Shown: one piece after another, positions 43,546 through 52,753 of the stretch | Numbering within the stretch: position 1 is the first letter of the stretch | How the letters are laid out: every line of letters starts with the position of its first letter | DNA from: UBA685 sp049890115 | GTDB taxonomy: Bacteria > Pseudomonadota > Alphaproteobacteria > Puniceispirillales > Puniceispirillaceae | Assembly: GCA_049890115.1 (NCBI GenBank) | Contig: JBMHCC010000047.1 | Span: forward strand, 1-64,000 | Length of the DNA stretch: 64,000 nt | Direction: 5' to 3' | The notes under the pieces: generated by a model | Told to the model about the DNA's origin: nothing | What the model saw: only the letters and a program-made list of their open reading frames with translations | The model's database searches: none | Program-made: the position numbers and the translations under genes

Positions 43546-44343
43546 ATGACGCTGTCAGGCGCAAAGTCTATCTTTTATAGCGTAGTAGGCCTTATTGGAC
43601 TGCTATTTGCACAAAGTGTTTTCGCTGCACAACCAGAGCCATGGCAGATTGGTCTTCAGCCTGCTGCTGGTTCGATTGCTGAAAAAGCAACAAGCCTGCA
43701 TAATTTGTTGCTTGTTATTATTACAGCGATTTCCGTTTTTGTGCTGGCGTTGCTGGTTTATGTTTGTTTTCGTTTCCGTGCGAAATCAAACCCTGTGCCA
43801 TCAAAAACATCACATAACACAGTGATTGAAATTTTATGGACTGTTGTACCAGTTTTGATCTTGGTTGTTATTGCGGTGCCGTCTTTCCGCTTGCTCTATT
43901 ATATGGATCAGACCAAAGACACTGAAATGGTGATCAAGGTTACTGGCAATCAGTGGTACTGGAATTACGAATATCCAGATGAGCAAATCGGTTTTGATTC
44001 ATATATGATTGACGAAACAGATTTGGCAGAAGATGAAATCCGCCTATTATCAGTTGATAATGAAATGATTGTGCCAGCTGGCACCAGAATCAAGCTGCTT
44101 GTGACAGGCAATGATGTGATGCATTCCTTCTTTGTCCCATCACTAGCTGTTCAGATCTATTCAATCGCAGGCCGCGTGAATGAGGCATGGATTGATGTGC
44201 CAAATGAGCCAAAGACCTATTATGGCCAATGTAACCAGATTTGTGGCGTGAACCACGCCTATATGCCAATCGTGGTTAAAGCATTGCCGCAAGATGAATA
44301 TGATGCCTGGTTGGCATCAGCCAAAGAAGAATTCGCGCTTTAA
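43546..44343 (+). CDS. ctaC: Cytochrome c oxidase subunit II
   Basis: 265 residues. A signal peptide (cleavage near VFAAQ, about residue 28), two membrane helices (about 50-72 and 95-115), then the CuA cupredoxin domain. CuA ligands are in QCNQICGVNHAYM (two Cys, the His and Met) and the upstream MHSF His. The aromatic patch GNQWYWNYEYPD is the electron entry site. It takes electrons from cytochrome c for the aa3 oxidase. It is the first gene of the oxidase operon. Confidence 0.97.
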   Translation: MTLSGAKSIFYSVVGLIGLLFAQSVFAAQPEPWQIGLQPAAGSIAEKATSLHNLLLVIITAISVFVLALLVYVCFRFRAKSNPVPSKTSHNTVIEILWTVVPVLILVVIAVPSFRLLYYMDQTKDTEMVIKVTGNQWYWNYEYPDEQIGFDSYMIDETDLAEDEIRLLSVDNEMIVPAGTRIKLLVTGNDVMHSFFVPSLAVQIYSIAGRVNEAWIDVPNEPKTYYGQCNQICGVNHAYMPIVVKALPQDEYDAWLASAKEEFAL

Positions 44344-44367
44344 GCTGTTTTAGACAGGGAGAAAATA

Positions 44368-45960
44368 ATGAGTGAAGTCGCCCATACAGCTGACCACGCA
44401 CATGGTGCCCCACAAGGGTTCGTGCGCCGTTGGCTTTATTCAACAAACCACAAAGATATCGGAACGATGTATATCATCTTCTCGATTATCGCAGCCTTTA
44501 TTGGTGGTGGTTTTTCTGTCTTTATGCGTATGGAGCTAATGGAGCCAGGCGTACAATATATGGCTGATGGTCATATGTGGAACGTCTTTACCACTGCTCA
44601 CGGTCTTATCATGGTGTTCTTTGTTGTGATGCCTGGTTTGATTGGTGGATTTGGCAACTGGTTTGTGCCGATTATGATTGGTGCACCTGATATGGCATTC
44701 CCACGGATGAATAACATTTCATTCTGGTTGCTGCCTCCATCATTTATTTTGCTGCTTATGTCTGCTGCTGTTGATGGCGGTGCTGGTGTTGGTTGGACGA
44801 TTTATCCGCCATTATCCAATTCGCTTGGTACGCCTGGCATGTCTATGGATTTGGCGATTTTCTCGCTTCACCTAGCTGGTGTCTCATCTATCTTGGGTGC
44901 GGCAAACTTTATCACGACCATCTTTAATATGCGAACCCCTGGTATGACATTGCATAAGATGCCGCTATTTGCATGGGCGATGCTTATTACGGCTTTCTTG
45001 CTGCTATTGGCTGTTCCTGTTTTGGCTGGTGCTATCACGATGCTTCTGACAGACCGTAATTTTGGCACAACATTCTTTGTACCAGAAGGCGGCGGTGACC
45101 CAATCTTGTTCCTGCATTTGTTCTGGTTCTTTGGACATCCTGAAGTGTATATCATGATTTTGCCTGCTTTTGGTATTGTCAGCCATATTATCTCAACCTT
45201 CTCGCGCAAGCCTGTCTTTGGTTATCTTGGCATGGCCTATGCGATGGTTGCGATTGGTTTTGTTGGCTTTATCGTGTGGGCTCACCACATGTACACGGTT
45301 GGCATGGATGTTGATACACGTGCTTACTTTACCGCAGCAACAATGGTGATTGCGGTGCCAACAGGCGTTAAGATCTTCTCTTGGGTTGCAACAATGTGGG
45401 GCGGCTCATTGACATTCCGTGTTCCAATGCTGTGGGCGATTGGCTTCATCTTCTTGTTCACTGTTGGCGGTGTAACAGGTGTTGTGCTGGCCAATGCTGG
45501 TATGGATGTTGTGTTGCATAACACTTATTATGTGATTGCACACTTCCATTATGTGCTGTCATTGGGTGCTGTTTATGGCTTGTTTGCTGGTTTCTATTAC
45601 TGGTTCAGCAAAATGACAGGCTATGAATATTCAGAGACATTGGCAAAATGGCATTTCTGGATCACATTTGTTGGCGTTAACCTGACATTCTTCCCAATGC
45701 ATTTCCTGGGTCTTGCTGGTATGCCACGTCGCTATGTTGATTATCCTGATGCCTTTGCTGGCTGGAATATGGTTGCTTCTTATGGCTCTTATATTTCTGC
45801 TGCTGGTGCTATCTTATTCTTGATTGTGATTGCAGAGGCGTTTATTTCACGCCGCAAAGCTGCTGATAACCCATGGGGTGAAGGTGCCACAACGCTAGAA
45901 TGGCAGGTATCATCACCGCCGCCTTATCACACTTTTGATGACCTGCCGAAGGTCAAGTAA
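44368..45960 (+). CDS. ctaD: Cytochrome c oxidase subunit I
   Basis: 530 residues, twelve helices. Haem and CuB ligands are clear: TTAHGLIMVF, GHPEVYI (His-Tyr crosslink and the proton-path Glu), WAHHMYT and HFHYVLS. The K-channel Lys is in VKIFSWVATMWGG, and D-channel residues in GNWFVPIMIGAPDMAFPRMN. These make it an A1-type aa3 oxidase that reduces oxygen and pumps protons. It follows subunit II by 24 bases. Confidence 0.98.
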   Translation: MSEVAHTADHAHGAPQGFVRRWLYSTNHKDIGTMYIIFSIIAAFIGGGFSVFMRMELMEPGVQYMADGHMWNVFTTAHGLIMVFFVVMPGLIGGFGNWFVPIMIGAPDMAFPRMNNISFWLLPPSFILLLMSAAVDGGAGVGWTIYPPLSNSLGTPGMSMDLAIFSLHLAGVSSILGAANFITTIFNMRTPGMTLHKMPLFAWAMLITAFLLLLAVPVLAGAITMLLTDRNFGTTFFVPEGGGDPILFLHLFWFFGHPEVYIMILPAFGIVSHIISTFSRKPVFGYLGMAYAMVAIGFVGFIVWAHHMYTVGMDVDTRAYFTAATMVIAVPTGVKIFSWVATMWGGSLTFRVPMLWAIGFIFLFTVGGVTGVVLANAGMDVVLHNTYYVIAHFHYVLSLGAVYGLFAGFYYWFSKMTGYEYSETLAKWHFWITFVGVNLTFFPMHFLGLAGMPRRYVDYPDAFAGWNMVASYGSYISAAGAILFLIVIAEAFISRRKAADNPWGEGATTLEWQVSSPPPYHTFDDLPKVK

Positions 45961-45969
45961 TAAGGCGTT

Positions 45970-46899
45970 ATGATGCAACAGATGCCAACAAATATCACAA
46001 ATACAGCAGAGGTGAATTATATTGCCTCTGCTGGTGATTTTTTCCAGCTGATGAAGCCACGGGTGATGAGCCTTGTGATTTTCACCAGCTTTGTTGGTAT
46101 GTATCTAGCACCATCAGATAAGCCATTGACGCTATCTGCTATCATGCTTGGTGCGATATCGCTATTTGCGATTGCCGCAGGAGCTGGTGCATCTGGTGCG
46201 ATTAATCAATGGTATGACAGAGATATTGATGCTGTGATGTCACGCACAAAGGGGCGTCCGATACCATCAGGGCGTGTGCATGGTGATGAGGCACTGGCAT
46301 TGGGTCTTGTCATATCTGTTTTATCAGTTCTGATGCTGTCATTATCTGCTAATTTTGTGGCAGGTGGCTTGCTTGCATTTACCATTTTCTTTTATGCCGT
46401 AATTTACACCATGTGGCTGAAGCGTCGTACACCACAAAATATCGTAATAGGTGGTGCAGCCGGTGCGTTCCCGCCAATGGTTGGGTGGGCAGCGATTTCT
46501 GGCACAATTAGCCTTGAGTCAATACTCTTATTCGCCATTATTTTTGTCTGGACGCCGCCTCATTTTTGGGCTTTGGCACTGGTTAAAAATGACGATTATC
46601 AGCGTGCGAATGTGCCAATGATGCCTGTCATTTCAGGTGTTGGTGAAACCAAAAACCAGATTTTGATTTATAGTCTGATCCTGGCACCTCTTGGCATGAT
46701 GCCTTATTTTATTGGGATGAGCTCTGCCTATTATGGTGTTGCATCTTCGATGCTTGGTTTAATCTTTTTGCGCCATGCTATCACGCTGTGGCGTTCTGAT
46801 AATCTTGAACCAGCTATGCCATTATTCCGGTTTTCTTTAGTCTATTTATCAATGCTATTTCTGGCACTGATGCTAGACAGATTTGTGATGGGCCTCTAG
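45970..46899 (+). CDS. ctaB: Protohaem IX farnesyltransferase (haem O synthase)
   Basis: 309 residues; ATG 45970 is preceded by AAGGCG. UbiA-superfamily Asp motifs are INQWYDRDIDAVMSRTKGRP near residue 80 and the second, NDDYQRANVPMMP, near 210. It farnesylates haem B, giving haem O, the precursor of haem A for the oxidase. It lies between ctaD and the coxF-like gene, the normal place. Confidence 0.95.
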   Translation: MMQQMPTNITNTAEVNYIASAGDFFQLMKPRVMSLVIFTSFVGMYLAPSDKPLTLSAIMLGAISLFAIAAGAGASGAINQWYDRDIDAVMSRTKGRPIPSGRVHGDEALALGLVISVLSVLMLSLSANFVAGGLLAFTIFFYAVIYTMWLKRRTPQNIVIGGAAGAFPPMVGWAAISGTISLESILLFAIIFVWTPPHFWALALVKNDDYQRANVPMMPVISGVGETKNQILIYSLILAPLGMMPYFIGMSSAYYGVASSMLGLIFLRHAITLWRSDNLEPAMPLFRFSLVYLSMLFLALMLDRFVMGL

Positions 46900-46903
46900 A
46901 GCA

Positions 46904-47062
46904 ATGACACAAACAGATAAAAAACCACAAAATGAACCAAAGACAGCTGCAGAAATGCTAGCGATGCGCCGTGCCCGTAATTATTGGGTTTTAGGCTGCA
47001 TTGTGGGTTTGGTTGTTTTATTCTATCTGATTACGATTTTACGTATGGCAGGGGCGGAATAA
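46904..47062 (+). CDS. coxF: Small CoxF-like membrane protein of the oxidase cluster
   Basis: 52 residues, shorter than most gene-finding cut-offs. It starts at ATG 46904, five bases after ctaB, and ends just before the ctaG ATG at 47064. The sequence has a charged N-terminus with a RRARNYW segment and a single membrane helix (about residues 28-48), then RMAGAE. Its place between ctaB and ctaG and its layout match the small coxF-type proteins of alphaproteobacteria. Its role in oxidase assembly is assumed from position. Confidence 0.8.
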   Translation: MTQTDKKPQNEPKTAAEMLAMRRARNYWVLGCIVGLVVLFYLITILRMAGAE

Positions 47063-47063
47063 T

Positions 47064-47645
47064 ATGGCCAACCTTGCAACATCATCACCACATGTGACTG
47101 AGCTGGATAATGCGGTACAAAAAAGTAACCGCAAAATCTTACTCACGCTTGGTGCCGTGGTGTTTGCAATGGTGGGGCTGGCTTATGCATCTGTGCCTTT
47201 ATATAAATTATTCTGTCAGGTTACAGGCTTTGGTGGGACAACACAGGTAGCCGAAGCAGCACCGCAACAAGTCGCCTTTGATAGCATGCCTGTTGATGTG
47301 CGCTTTGATGCGAATGTCAATCCGGCATTGCCATGGCAATTTGGTCCAGTGACAAAGCCTGTCACATTGCGCCCTGGTGAGGAAATCACGGTTTATTATC
47401 GTGCCACTAATTTAGCTGATGTGCCAACTAGTGGCACAGCTACCTTTAATGTCACGCCGCAAAAGGCAGGGCCTTATTTTATGAAGATTGAATGTTTTTG
47501 TTTTACTGAACAAACACTTCAACCTGGTGAATCGGTCGATATGCCAGTATCCTTTTTCTTGGATCCTGACATAAGGCTGGATGAGAATACAAAAGATGTG
47601 GATGAAGTCGTTCTGTCATACACATTTTTTGCTGATTTAAATTAA
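47064..47645 (+). CDS. ctaG: Cytochrome oxidase copper chaperone (Cox11)
   Basis: 193 residues. One N-terminal membrane helix (about 25-45, ending SVPLYKLFCQVTGFGGTT), then a periplasmic domain with the copper motif CFCF at IECFCFTEQTLQPGE. It delivers Cu to the CuB site of subunit I. It sits in the oxidase operon, one base after the coxF-like gene. Confidence 0.96.
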   Translation: MANLATSSPHVTELDNAVQKSNRKILLTLGAVVFAMVGLAYASVPLYKLFCQVTGFGGTTQVAEAAPQQVAFDSMPVDVRFDANVNPALPWQFGPVTKPVTLRPGEEITVYYRATNLADVPTSGTATFNVTPQKAGPYFMKIECFCFTEQTLQPGESVDMPVSFFLDPDIRLDENTKDVDEVVLSYTFFADLN

Positions 47646-47693
47646 GTTTATTTTGTGCCCGGCTGGGACCGGGGGGAAAACAAGGAGAACAAA

Positions 47694-48479
47694 ATGAGCG
47701 GAGCGCAAAAACATCCCTATCATCTGGTAGAACCAAGCCCATGGCCTGCATTAGGCTCTGCTGCTGGTTTTGTTGCTGCTATTGGTGGTGTCATGTATAT
47801 GCATGAACGTGCCTATGGTGTGGCTGTACTGGGTCTAGGGCTTGGCCTGGTCTTTTTGACAATGTTCTTATGGTGGCGTGATGTCATCAGAGAAGCTGAA
47901 TATCAGGGACATCATACACCGATTGTGCAAATTGGTATGCGTTATGGCATGATGCTGTTCATCGCATCAGAGGTGATGTTCTTTGTGGCATTTTTCTGGG
48001 CATTTTTTGATGCCTCTTTATTCCCAGTTGGCGGTGTCTGGCCACCAGAAGGGATTGAGACATTTAATCCATTTGATCTGCCATTGATCAACACATTGGT
48101 ATTATTGCTATCTGGCTGTACTGTGACATGGTCTCATCATGCATTGGTTCATGATAATCGCCGTGACTTTTTGGTTGGTCTGGCGTTAACCGTCATTCTT
48201 GGCATTTTATTCTCAGGCCTGCAGGCACTGGAATATAGCCATGCGCCATTTGGGTTTACCGATGGCATTTACCCATCTGTCTTTTATATGGCCACTGGGT
48301 TCCATGGCTTCCATGTTTTGGTTGGCACCTTGTTCCTAGCAGTTTGCTTTTTCCGTGGCCTCAAGGGGCATTTCAAAGCTGACCAGCATTTTGGTTTTGA
48401 AGCAGCAGCCTGGTACTGGCACTTTGTTGACGTGGTATGGCTGTTCTTATTTGTCGCTGTCTATTGGTGGGGTGGTTGA
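47694..48479 (+). CDS. ctaE: Cytochrome c oxidase subunit III
   Basis: 261 residues from ATG 47694, preceded by AAGGAG; the frame open further upstream has no support. Seven helices. Family marks are HPYHLVEPSPWP at the N-terminus, ASEVMFFVAFFWAFFDASL (with the Glu of the lipid/oxygen site), and GFHGFHVLVGT. It stabilises proton pumping of the aa3 oxidase. A likely terminator follows. Confidence 0.97.
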   Translation: MSGAQKHPYHLVEPSPWPALGSAAGFVAAIGGVMYMHERAYGVAVLGLGLGLVFLTMFLWWRDVIREAEYQGHHTPIVQIGMRYGMMLFIASEVMFFVAFFWAFFDASLFPVGGVWPPEGIETFNPFDLPLINTLVLLLSGCTVTWSHHALVHDNRRDFLVGLALTVILGILFSGLQALEYSHAPFGFTDGIYPSVFYMATGFHGFHVLVGTLFLAVCFFRGLKGHFKADQHFGFEAAAWYWHFVDVVWLFLFVAVYWWGG

Positions 48480-48506
48480 TCAACCAAAGCCGACAATGAT
48501 ATAAGC

Positions 48507-48545
48507 AAGGGGTCAGCTATTATGTGGCTGGCCCTTTTTATTTTT
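48507..48545 (+). terminator. Intrinsic terminator after subunit III
   Basis: A stem of about nine pairs with wobble (48509-48517 with 48527-48535), a nine-base loop and a T-rich tail from 48536. It lies 28 bases after the ctaE stop and before SURF1, so SURF1 may be driven by read-through or by its own promoter. Confidence 0.6.
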
Positions 48546-48605
48546 GTCTCATTTTTGATGTGGAATCAGCATTGAAATCTCTTATCTGAAAGATAGATAA
48601 AGACT

Positions 48606-49343
48606 ATGAAATTTCGTCCTTTATTATGGCCAACCTTATTTTCTGTTCCTGCTTTGCTTGTCCTGATTATGCTTGGCAGCTGGCAGGTGCAAAGGCTGAC
48701 ATGGAAAACAGAGCTGATAAATCAGTTCCAAGAACGCTCGCAGGCACAGCCAGTTTATCCAGCTAGTGATAGCCTTAAAGCAGGGGAAATAGAGTTTCAG
48801 CGTATCGCAATAGATGGTGAATTTATCCATGACCAGACCGTCTATCTGACAGGGCGCACCTATGAAGGTAATGCTGGGTTTCATGTTGTGACGGTGTTTG
48901 AGACTAATCGCGGCGACCAGTTCTTTATAAATCGTGGTTGGGTGTCTGAAGCCTACCGCGAGCCTGAAAGCCGGCCCTTTTCTATGATAGAAGGCGCAAC
49001 AAGAATTGAAGGCATCATCAGATTACCACAAAGGCAAGGCCAGTTTGTTCCTGATAATGAGCCTGATAAAGGGTTTTGGTTTACCATGAAGCCTGATGAG
49101 GTTGCCTCTTTTTTAAAGCTACCTAATGTTGAACAAGCCTTTTTCATTGATGCTGTGCGCCCGCTGGATGCCAAGCTGACATTGCCGATAGCAGCTGAGG
49201 TAAAGGTAGATGTGCGCAATGCCCATTTAAATTATGCCATCACCTGGTTTGGGCTGGCATTATCTTTGATCGGTGTCTATATCGCCTATCACCATAGCCT
49301 TGGCCGCCTGACATTTGGAAGCGCCAAAAAAGAGGATGAATAA
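48606..49343 (+). CDS. surf1: SURF1-family oxidase assembly protein
   Basis: 245 residues, with a membrane helix at each end (about residues 10-27 and 205-225) and a periplasmic middle. The SURF1 marks are LGSWQVQRLTWKTELI, the VEFQRI-type strand (GEIEFQRIAIDGEF), FINRGWVSEAYR and HLNYAITWFGLA. It helps insert haem A into subunit I. It sits three bases ahead of thrC. Confidence 0.94.
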   Translation: MKFRPLLWPTLFSVPALLVLIMLGSWQVQRLTWKTELINQFQERSQAQPVYPASDSLKAGEIEFQRIAIDGEFIHDQTVYLTGRTYEGNAGFHVVTVFETNRGDQFFINRGWVSEAYREPESRPFSMIEGATRIEGIIRLPQRQGQFVPDNEPDKGFWFTMKPDEVASFLKLPNVEQAFFIDAVRPLDAKLTLPIAAEVKVDVRNAHLNYAITWFGLALSLIGVYIAYHHSLGRLTFGSAKKEDE

Positions 49344-49345
49344 CG

Positions 49346-50758
49346 GTGAATTATATCAGTACCAGAGGCGCAGATGGCCCTCTTTCATTTGAAGAAGCCT
49401 TATTAAACGGTCTGGCTCGTGATGGCGGCCTGTATTTGCCTGTAAGCTGGCCACGCTTTAGCACAGCAGACATTGCCGCGATGAAATCGCTATCTTATCC
49501 AGAGCTTGCGGCAAAAATCATGGCTCCCTTTACCAATGGGGATCCTGATGAAGCTGAATTGCTGGCAATGGCGCAAGATGCCTATGCTGATTTCACGCAT
49601 AAAGATGTGGCACCTTTAACTGATCTAGGCACTGATAATTTGCATGTGCTAGAGCTATTTTCAGGGCCAACTATCGCTTTTAAAGATTATGCGATGCAAT
49701 TTTTATCACGTGCCTTTGACCGTGCTTTGCAAAAAGTGGGTAAAAGAGCTGTGATATTAGGCGCGACAAGCGGTGACACAGGCTCAGCAGCGCTTGAAGC
49801 TTTTCAAGGCCGTGATGCGGTTGATGTGTTTATTTTATTCCCCCATGGCAGAGTATCACCTGTTCAACAAAAGCAAATGACATCTGTGATTGCCAATGGC
49901 GCACATGCGATCGCGGTTCATGGTGATTTTGATGATTGTCAGGCGATTGTCAAAGCAGCTTTTAATGATAGCACCTTCCGTGATGCGGTTGGCCTGTCAG
50001 CCATTAATTCGATTAATTGGGCGCGTTTGATGCCGCAAATCGTCTATTATTTTGCTAGCGCGCTGCAAGTTGGTGCGCCTGAAAAGCAAGTCGCTTTTTC
50101 AGTGCCAACAGGTAATTTTGGAAATGTATTTGCTGGCTGGGTGGCAGCACAGATGGGCTTGCCAATCGCGAAATTAATTGTCGCATCAAATCGAAATGAC
50201 ATTTTAACACGTTTTTTTGAGACAGGTGCAATGAAGCGTGATGGGGTGGAGCCATCTCTTAGCCCATCAATGGATATTCAAGTATCATCAAATTTTGAAC
50301 GCTTACTTTTTGAAATGATGGGTCGTGATGGCAAAAAGACAGCTCATTTGATGGCTGAATTTGCACAAAATGGCCAATTTAGCTTGCCGCAATCTGTGCT
50401 TGATGAAGCTGAGAAGCAATTTGCAGCTTATCGTTTGGATGATGATGGTACTTTGGCAGAGATTGCCGCTGCCAAGGAGCATTATGATTTGGCGATTGAC
50501 CCGCATTCAGCAGTTGGTCTTTATGGCGCACGCATGGCACGCAATGATAAGCTGGTGGCAGAAGATGTGCCTATTATTGCGCTGGCTTGTGCACATCCGG
50601 CAAAATTCCCAGATGCTGTTGAAAGAGCACTTGGGACACGTCCTGCCTTGCCGCCACATTTAGCAGATTTGATGGAACGTGATGAGCGTTTCGAGATTCT
50701 AGATAATGATCTGGCTATTGTGCAATCTCACATCCTAGCGCAAAGGCGTGTTTCATGA
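49346..50758 (+). CDS. thrC: Threonine synthase
   Basis: 470 residues (GTG start), the long type. PLP Lys is in the GPTIAFKDYAMQF motif at about residue 112. ATSGDTGSAALEAF is the phosphate/PLP loop. It makes threonine from phosphohomoserine; homoserine kinase thrB is encoded 5 kb away on the other strand. It overlaps the M16 peptidase by four bases. Confidence 0.96.
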   Translation: MNYISTRGADGPLSFEEALLNGLARDGGLYLPVSWPRFSTADIAAMKSLSYPELAAKIMAPFTNGDPDEAELLAMAQDAYADFTHKDVAPLTDLGTDNLHVLELFSGPTIAFKDYAMQFLSRAFDRALQKVGKRAVILGATSGDTGSAALEAFQGRDAVDVFILFPHGRVSPVQQKQMTSVIANGAHAIAVHGDFDDCQAIVKAAFNDSTFRDAVGLSAINSINWARLMPQIVYYFASALQVGAPEKQVAFSVPTGNFGNVFAGWVAAQMGLPIAKLIVASNRNDILTRFFETGAMKRDGVEPSLSPSMDIQVSSNFERLLFEMMGRDGKKTAHLMAEFAQNGQFSLPQSVLDEAEKQFAAYRLDDDGTLAEIAAAKEHYDLAIDPHSAVGLYGARMARNDKLVAEDVPIIALACAHPAKFPDAVERALGTRPALPPHLADLMERDERFEILDNDLAIVQSHILAQRRVS

Positions 50759-52017
50759 GTGCTGTTATCACCAAATTGGCAAATGGGTTAACCGTTGCCT
50801 CATTGACGATGCCAGGTGCACAATCTGTCAATGTGGGTGTTTGGGTAAAAGCTGGTGGGCGTGATGAGCTAGCTGGTGAAAATGGCATAGCGCATATGCT
50901 AGAGCATATGGCTTTTAAAGGAACCGGTAAGCGAACGGCTCATGATATCGCTGTTGAGGTTGAATCAGTTGGCGGCTATATGAATGCTTATACAGCGCGC
51001 GAAGAAACAGCCTATTACATCCGAATCTTGCCAGAATTTATGCCGCTAGCTGTTGAGGTTTTATTTGATATCCTTACAAATTCAAGCCTACCAGATGCTG
51101 AAATAGAACGTGAAAGAGGCGTTATCCTTCAGGAAATTGGGCAATCTCTTGATACGCCTGATGATGTGGTTTTTGAGAATTTTTCAAAAGCAAGCTATCC
51201 AGATCATACGCTTGGTCAATCTATCCTTGGGACAGCTGAAAGTGTGTCTGGATTTCAACGTGATGATTTGCATAAATTTATGAGCCGTTATTATGGTGCA
51301 GGGCAGATGATCTTATGTGCTGCTGGGGCTGTTGATCATGATGCGCTTGTCGCAGAGGCAGGCCGCTATCAATCCATGATGGGGCAATCAACTCACCCAA
51401 CCCGCCATCAGCCTGTTTGGCAAGGTGGCAGGATAATTGAGACACGCCAGCTTGAACAGGCGCATGTTATTTTTGGCTTTGCAGCACCAGCAGCGATTGA
51501 TGAAGATCGTTATGCGATGATGTTATTATCTAATCTTTATGGCAGTGGTATGTCATCACGTCTATTCCAAGAAGTGCGTGAAAAAAGAGGTCTTTGCTAT
51601 TCCATTTTCTCATTTGCCCAGATGATGTCTGATACAGGTGTTTTTGGCGTTTATGCTGGCACGGCACAAGATGATGTAGATGAGATGATCACAGTGTCTT
51701 GTGGGGCATTTGGTGATATGTTGACTAATCTGTCATCAGATGAGATAGAGCGTGGCAAAGCACAAATGCGCGCCTCTATTTTAATGGGTCAGGAATCTGT
51801 TTCAGGCATGACAGAATCGATGGCACGCCAGCTTTTGCTATTTGGTAAAACAACCACGCCAGAAGAGATTGCCGCAAAAATCGCTAATCTTGATAAATCA
51901 GATGTTGAACGCATGATAGCGCGATTATCTGATAATGTGCGCCCCTCATTAAGTTTGATCGGCCCATCAGATAAGGTGATGGCAAATGACGCCTTGCAGG
52001 CGCTCCTAGCAGCCTAA
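50755..52017 (+). CDS. M16-family zinc peptidase (processing-peptidase-like)
   Basis: 420 residues. The inverted zinc motif HMLEH is at 47-51, with the distal Glu in the following 80 residues (IERERGVILQEIGQ). A second half with GMSSRLFQEVREKRGLCYSI is the family's non-catalytic-domain signature, as in the mitochondrial processing peptidase beta subunit. In alphaproteobacteria it commonly follows thrC. Likely cytoplasmic; the substrate is unknown. Confidence 0.93.
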   Translation: MSAVITKLANGLTVASLTMPGAQSVNVGVWVKAGGRDELAGENGIAHMLEHMAFKGTGKRTAHDIAVEVESVGGYMNAYTAREETAYYIRILPEFMPLAVEVLFDILTNSSLPDAEIERERGVILQEIGQSLDTPDDVVFENFSKASYPDHTLGQSILGTAESVSGFQRDDLHKFMSRYYGAGQMILCAAGAVDHDALVAEAGRYQSMMGQSTHPTRHQPVWQGGRIIETRQLEQAHVIFGFAAPAAIDEDRYAMMLLSNLYGSGMSSRLFQEVREKRGLCYSIFSFAQMMSDTGVFGVYAGTAQDDVDEMITVSCGAFGDMLTNLSSDEIERGKAQMRASILMGQESVSGMTESMARQLLLFGKTTTPEEIAAKIANLDKSDVERMIARLSDNVRPSLSLIGPSDKVMANDALQALLAA

Positions 52018-52025
52018 TCAGCCTT

Positions 52026-52057
52026 AGGCAGAGCCAGAATCAGGCAGAGCCAGCGTC
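52026..52057. repeat. 16-bp imperfect tandem duplication over the yqgE stop
   Basis: Two 16-base units, 52026-52041 and 52042-52057, differ in two positions. The yqgE stop codon is at 52040-52042, at the join. A small slippage event may have altered the last residues of the protein. Confidence 0.7.
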
Positions 52058-52621
52058 AGGTGATAAAGAGGCTGCATTAAAGCCTTTGGCGGCAAAGCAT
52101 GACTGCCATAATAATTCAGGCGGTGTATCGAAAATCAACTCAGGGCTAGCTTCAAGATGAAACCAAACACCATCTTTCAGCTCTTCTTCTAGCTGGCCTT
52201 CATCCCAGCCAGCATAGCCAAGCATGATGCGATGTTGCATTGGCCCTGTCCCTGATGCGATCTCATCAATGATTGATACCTGAAAAGACAAAGCAAGATC
52301 ACGTCCCACTGGCAGGCTATCTGGCAGCATCTGGTCAACAGAATGCAACACAAACCCCCTGCCAGCCTCAACAGGCCCACCAGCATAAATAGGCATATCA
52401 CCATCAAATTGCGCCTGTGACAGTGATAATTTTTCGCGCAAGCCATTTAAATCAAGTTTTTGATGCGGTTTATTGATCACAACGCCCATTGCGGCCTGAT
52501 CATCATGTTGGCACATTAAAATGACAGCTTGTTTAAAACGGCCATCTTCTATCTGAGGCATCGCAACCAAAAGCTGGCCACGCACAGAGTTCAAAATTTC
52601 GACATCTTTTTGTATCATCAT
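52040..52621 (-). CDS. yqgE: YqgE/AlgH family protein (DUF179)
   Basis: 193 residues. Family marks are GQLLVAMPQIEDGRFKQAVILMCQHD, GVVINKP, IYAGGPVE and LGYAGWDEGQLEEEL. The family is widespread but its function is not settled. It converges on the M16 peptidase and diverges from the dsbD-like gene. Confidence 0.93.
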   Translation of the reverse strand: MMIQKDVEILNSVRGQLLVAMPQIEDGRFKQAVILMCQHDDQAAMGVVINKPHQKLDLNGLREKLSLSQAQFDGDMPIYAGGPVEAGRGFVLHSVDQMLPDSLPVGRDLALSFQVSIIDEIASGTGPMQHRIMLGYAGWDEGQLEEELKDGVWFHLEASPELIFDTPPELLWQSCFAAKGFNAASLSPDAGSA

Positions 52622-52753
52622 GAGTGCTAGTGTAAATGAGATTCATCTTTATTGGCAATGTTATATAGCTTGTCATCAAACGATGATAGGGCGATAAAGA
52701 AATCTGGCAAAGGCAGATGACTTTTTTGTACTGAGAACCTATTTGTAAAAGCA

